Positions 62,375 to 64,000 of a stretch of DNA of 64,000 nt are shown here, one piece after another. Location of the stretch: assembly GCA_020099315.1 (NCBI GenBank), contig CP083650.1:1488001-1552000 (forward strand). Reading direction: 5' to 3'. Origin of the DNA: Citrobacter europaeus. GTDB taxonomy: Bacteria > Pseudomonadota > Gammaproteobacteria > Enterobacterales > Enterobacteriaceae. Positions within the stretch are counted from its first letter, which is position 1. Each line of letters begins with the position of its first letter. The notes beneath the pieces were generated by a model. It worked only from the letters and a program-made list of their open reading frames with translations, was not told where the DNA came from and searched no databases. A program made the position numbers and the translations under genes.

Positions 62375-62572
62375 ATGAGGTTAAATTTGAAAGATATTGT
62401 TTTGCAGTCGAAACTTGAAATGGCGAAAACTCTTTATGCTAATGGTGTGAGTTTATATTATATCTCACTGGCTACAGGCTTAAGTTGGCGTGTATTAATG
62501 ACAGAATTAACGTTTATCGCCAGTCATGAAATTATTCGGCAAAAAACTGACGCTCGCAAACCCAGAGTTTAA
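62375..62572 (+). CDS. Small 65-residue protein with helix-turn-helix-like segment
   Basis: I do not recognise this protein. From the ATG at 62375 it encodes 65 residues. Residues about 14-50 (LEMAKTLYANGVSLYYISLATGLSWRVLM) have the spacing of a resolvase- or homeodomain-like helix-turn-helix: helix, GV-S turn, I-x3-TGLS turn, recognition helix. The C-terminus is basic (RQKTDARKPRV). GAGG before ATG is only a fair ribosome site. It is AT-rich compared with its neighbours and sits 52 bases before the phosphorylase gene on the same strand, so it could be a regulator of that gene. It could also be a chance ORF. Confidence 0.5.
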   Translation: MRLNLKDIVLQSKLEMAKTLYANGVSLYYISLATGLSWRVLMTELTFIASHEIIRQKTDARKPRV

Positions 62573-62624
62573 ATAATTCACCTGTCTATTACCCATCCTG
62601 CAAAATTTGAAAGGTAACGTTAAT

Positions 62625-64000
62625 ATGTATATTTCGCCACTACCGCTCGCGACGGACTCTGATGTTGATAAACTGAGAGACGATATTGCTAATAAACTCT
62701 TATTTACTGTTGGCAAAGATCCCGCCATCGCGACGAAGCGGGAGTGGCTTAATGCGACGTTATATGCGGTTCGCGATCGAATGGTCGAGCGTTGGCACCG
62801 TTCTAATCGGGCTCAATTCTCTCAGGATGCGCGCCAGGTTTATTATCTGTCGATGGAGTTTTTAATTGGCCGCACGCTGTCGAATGCGCTGCTGTCGTTA
62901 GGTATTTACGATGAAATCAGAAGCGCGCTGGAGGCAATGGGACTTGAACTGGAAGAGTTGATTGACGAAGAAAACGATCCCGGACTTGGGAATGGCGGTC
63001 TTGGTCGTCTGGCGGCTTGTTTCCTTGATTCTCTGGCAACGCTTGGCCTGCCGGGATGTGGATACGGCATTCGCTATAACTACGGTATGTTTAAACAAAA
63101 TATCGTCAACGGCGTACAAAAAGAGTCGCTGGACTATTGGTTAGAATACGGTAATCCGTGGGAATTCAAACGTCATAATACACATTATAAAGTGCGTTTT
63201 GGCGGGCGACTGCAACAAGAAGGGAATAAAACCCGCTGGCTTGAAACTGAAGATATTCTGGCGGTGGCCCATGACCAAATTATTCCCGGCTATGCGACGG
63301 ATACCACCAACACATTACGGTTGTGGAACGTTCAGGTAAATAGTGAGGTTAATGCGGGCAAACTAAATCAGCAGGAAGACTTTGCTACGGAAGTGGAAAA
63401 CAAATACCACTTTGATCGGATCTCGCGAGTACTGTACCCGGATGATTCGACCGATGCAGGACGTGAGCTGCGTTTACGCCAGGCCTATTTCCTGGCATCG
63501 GCTACGATTCAGGACATCCTGAGCCGTCATTATCAGTTGCACCGCACATACGATAATCTGTGCGATAAAATCGCGATTCACCTCAATGATACGCATCCAG
63601 TGCTGGCGATCCCTGAGCTGATGCGTTTGCTGATTGATCATCACCAGTTTAGTTGGGATAACGCGTTTGACGTGACCTGTCAGATTTTTTCTTATACCAA
63701 CCATACATTGATGAGTGAGGCGCTGGAAACCTGGCCGGTAGAAATGTTAAGTCGAATTTTGCCGCGTCATTTGCAGATTATTTTTGAGATAAACGATCGC
63801 TTCCTGAAGACGTTACAGGAGCGCTATCGCGATGACAGCGAACTGTTGCAGCGCGTATCGCTGATTGATGAATCTAATGGGCGCGTGGTGCGCATGGCCT
63901 GGCTGGCGGTGGTTGTCAGTCATAAGGTAAATGGCGTGTCGGCGTTGCATTCAAAGCTGATGACCGACTCCCTGTTTGCTGACTTTGCGCGTATCTTTCC
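62625..64000 (+). CDS. Glycogen/maltodextrin phosphorylase paralogue (GT35), 3' end outside the window
   Basis: The frame from the ATG at 62625 stays open to the window end: 458 codons and two bases, about 56 per cent of the usual 815. It is clearly GlgP-like, with [16 protein letters not shown] near residue 73, the [20 protein letters not shown] stretch near 118, [19 protein letters not shown] near 310 and [16 protein letters not shown] near 345. The family removes glucose-1-phosphate from alpha-1,4-glucans; the PLP lysine would be in the missing half. It is outside the glgBXCAP operon context, so it is a second copy or paralogue. Two spots differ from E. coli GlgP in a conserved loop (Cys145 for Arg, Asn152 for Asp). 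Confidence 0.88.
   Translation, partial: MYISPLPLATDSDVDKLRDDIANKLLFTVGKDPAIATKREWLNATLYAVRDRMVERWHRSNRAQFSQDARQVYYLSMEFLIGRTLSNALLSLGIYDEIRSALEAMGLELEELIDEENDPGLGNGGLGRLAACFLDSLATLGLPGCGYGIRYNYGMFKQNIVNGVQKESLDYWLEYGNPWEFKRHNTHYKVRFGGRLQQEGNKTRWLETEDILAVAHDQIIPGYATDTTNTLRLWNVQVNSEVNAGKLNQQEDFATEVENKYHFDRISRVLYPDDSTDAGRELRLRQAYFLASATIQDILSRHYQLHRTYDNLCDKIAIHLNDTHPVLAIPELMRLLIDHHQFSWDNAFDVTCQIFSYTNHTLMSEALETWPVEMLSRILPRHLQIIFEINDRFLKTLQERYRDDSELLQRVSLIDESNGRVVRMAWLAVVVSHKVNGVSALHSKLMTDSLFADFARIF

Noticed and set aside
62625..64000. Phosphorylase gene as a truncated pseudogene
   Set aside because: The frame is open without interruption to base 64000; the truncation is only the window edge.

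Overview
The window is a chromosomal segment of an enterobacterium of the Escherichia/Salmonella/Citrobacter group. Gene order follows the E. coli K-12 stretch from uvrB to rimO almost gene for gene, and most proteins have the same length as the K-12 orthologues as I remember them. The departures from K-12 (a GntR-lyase-transporter cluster where ybiA would be, no yliE/yliF before rimO, a second glycogen-phosphorylase-type gene where bssR would be) make Citrobacter the most plausible genus. That is an inference from memory, not a database match. I see no prophage, insertion sequence, tRNA, rRNA or CRISPR array.

Layout. 1-6518: 3' part of uvrB, ybhK (reverse), then the molybdenum-cofactor operon moaABCDE behind an FNR-like box, a ModE-like box and a Moco riboswitch, then ybhL. 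6609-15715: two reverse blocks, ybhN-clsB-ybhP (membrane and cardiolipin synthesis) and the CecR-controlled drug-efflux operon cecR-ybhG-ybhF-ybhS-ybhR. A 30-bp perfect palindrome separates cecR from the divergent helicase gene rhlE. 17348-21092: accessory cluster of a GntR regulator, a divergent fumarase/aspartase-superfamily lyase and a DASS anion transporter, with a 32-bp perfect palindrome in the divergent promoter. 21270-33599: dinG (LexA box), ybiB, hcxB, ybiJ, ybiI, ybiX-fiu (Fur box), mcbA, rlmF, ybiO. 33718-38968: glnHPQ with sigma-54 promoter and two NtrC sites, dps, rhtA, ompX. 39032-45599: opgE, the 42-residue mntS, mntR-ybiR, ldtB, ybiT. 45683-52212: ybiU, ybiV, the glycyl-radical pair ybiY-ybiW, and fsaA. 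52298-62155: moeAB, iaaA-gsiABCD (glutathione import), rimO. 62375-64000: an AT-rich stretch with a 65-residue helix-turn-helix-like protein and the first 458 codons of a glycogen-phosphorylase paralogue cut by the window end.

Main themes are molybdenum cofactor synthesis (moa at one end, moe at the other), iron and manganese homeostasis (fiu, ybiX, dps, mntS, mntR), nitrogen and glutathione uptake, and envelope functions. The observation I rate highest is a nearly identical palindrome with core TTTCGAATGAAAGT upstream of ybiU, upstream of ybiV and between ybiYW and fsaA. It implies one unidentified regulator controlling an oxygenase, a sugar phosphatase, a glycyl-radical enzyme and possibly an aldolase. 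REP-type repeats fill most of the short intergenic gaps.
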